Below are positions 5,440-6,086 of a DNA stretch of 6,086 nucleotides, piece by piece. The first letter of the stretch is position 1. Every line of letters starts with the position of its first letter. This stretch comes from Candidatus Kaiserbacteria bacterium. GTDB lineage: Bacteria; Patescibacteriota; Minisyncoccia; Phycocordibacterales; UBA2100. The notes beneath the pieces were generated by a model that saw nothing but the letters and a program-made list of their open reading frames with translations, ran no database searches and was not told the origin of the DNA. Location: positions 1 to 6,086 of the forward strand of contig JAFAPB010000039.1 of the NCBI GenBank assembly GCA_019247335.1, given 5' to 3'. The position numbers and the translations under genes are program-made.

Positions 5440-6086
5440 TTACGCTTTCGCTGCCTTCAGTTGCGCGTAAAGATCGGCGTATACGAGCGTGAGCCAGAGA
5501 GTGCATGCAGTAGCTACAAACTGCATCACTGCGCCGAGCAATGCTTCGTTGAGACCGAGATGCAAGGCTGCGGACCAGAATCCGAATATGAAGCCTGCGA
5601 CAAATTCGATCAGCATGACGATCAGCACTATCACGAGCGTCATCCAAAAAAGACGAAAGCGCTGTCCTTTTGTAAGATGCGCGCTATATCGATAGGCGTC
5701 TCTAATGCTCATACGATCGCCGACGATCGCGTAGGTGAAGAAGCTGAATGTCATGCCGAAAATAATGCCGGGAACGATGATAAGGGCGAGTCCAACAGCA
5801 AAACCGATGTAGAAAAGAAGAAGCGCGATAAGAAATGTCGGGAAGAGGCGTGGCTTCCAGTCCGCGACGTGCGAGACCGACGCATGATTATAGAAAGCCA
5901 GTGCTGCGGTTGTTGATATGTAAGTTACAACGATGAGCCATACGGTATTGGCAGCGCCGACGAGGATCGCATGGGTCGTCCATCCCCATACGATATATTT
6001 TGTCAGCGTTTGGATATAATCCGCAACGCCGCCTAATAGAATAGAGAGGGCAAGAACTGCAACAAAGCGCTCTTCCATGAGGGAGA
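5440..6086 (-). CDS. Polytopic membrane protein, glycerophosphodiesterase-membrane-domain/DUF975-like (N-terminus probably beyond the window)
   Basis: The frame is open to the right edge. The first ATG in the window is at 6078 (212 residues from there), but it lacks a Shine-Dalgarno sequence and the first membrane segment begins almost at once, so the true start is probably upstream. Hydrophobic segments lie near residues 5-25, 36-62, 80-118, 143-167 and 178-204. The stretch VPGIIFGMTFSFFTYAIV (102-119), then RDAYRYSAHLTKG (126-138) and FRLFWMTLV (141-149), matches the pattern 'PGI....F.F..Y.iVd......A...S..LTKG...RLF' seen in bacterial membrane proteins annotated as GPDPase membrane domain or DUF975-like. 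No catalytic phosphodiesterase domain is visible, and these proteins have no firmly known function. The end is basic (LKAAKA). dnaK follows after 78 bases, and no clear terminator separates them, so partial read-through is possible. Confidence 0.75.
   Translation of the reverse strand, partial: SLMEERFVAVLALSILLGGVADYIQTLTKYIVWGWTTHAILVGAANTVWLIVVTYISTTAALAFYNHASVSHVADWKPRLFPTFLIALLLFYIGFAVGLALIIVPGIIFGMTFSFFTYAIVGDRMSIRDAYRYSAHLTKGQRFRLFWMTLVIVLIVMLIEFVAGFIFGFWSAALHLGLNEALLGAVMQFVATACTLWLTLVYADLYAQLKAAKA

Overview
All genes that can be called with confidence lie on the minus strand, so the window reads biologically from right to left: a membrane protein (running off the right edge), dnaK, a phosphotransferase-fold protein, dnaJ, a small CvpA-like membrane protein and a heme-oxygenase-like helical protein. 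The composition is moderately GC-rich by eye, packing is tight (gaps of 2 to about 105 bases), and nothing suggests an altered genetic code. The DnaK sequence (for example GDAHLGGKDIDQ and GPRHLLIKMTRAKLEEL) and the style of the small membrane proteins remind me of Patescibacteria/CPR, perhaps Parcubacteria. That is an impression from the protein sequences, not a computed placement.

Right part (5362-6086): the C-terminal part of a polytopic membrane protein with a TKG..RLF motif, then a 78-base gap with a consensus -35 hexamer (TTGACA) but no convincing -10 box, no Shine-Dalgarno sequence and no CIRCE operator. Middle (1529-5361): the Hsp70 chaperone DnaK (620 aa), a protein of the aminoglycoside phosphotransferase/kinase-like fold starting with GTG two bases after the dnaK stop, and the Hsp40 co-chaperone DnaJ (355 aa), complete with its J domain, Gly/Phe region and four zinc-binding repeats. 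DnaK and DnaJ work together: DnaJ delivers unfolded clients and stimulates DnaK ATP hydrolysis. No grpE or hrcA is visible. The phosphotransferase between the two chaperone genes is the unusual part of this block.

Left part (1-1528): a 156-residue hydrophobic protein resembling CvpA, then a monocistronic-looking gene with its own extended -10 promoter, a good Shine-Dalgarno sequence and a strong intrinsic terminator. Its 271-residue product fits the heme-oxygenase-like/TenA/PqqC-type helical bundle. The leftmost 104 bases hold only an ambiguous fragment of a neighbouring gene.

The most interesting non-coding pattern is start-site architecture. Two start codons, dnaJ and the CvpA-like gene, and a possible third at the left edge, lie 6-7 bases after a TATAAT/TATACT hexamer and have no usable Shine-Dalgarno sequence. 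This is the layout expected for leaderless mRNAs. I see no mobile element, CRISPR array, RNA gene or clearly new multi-gene system.
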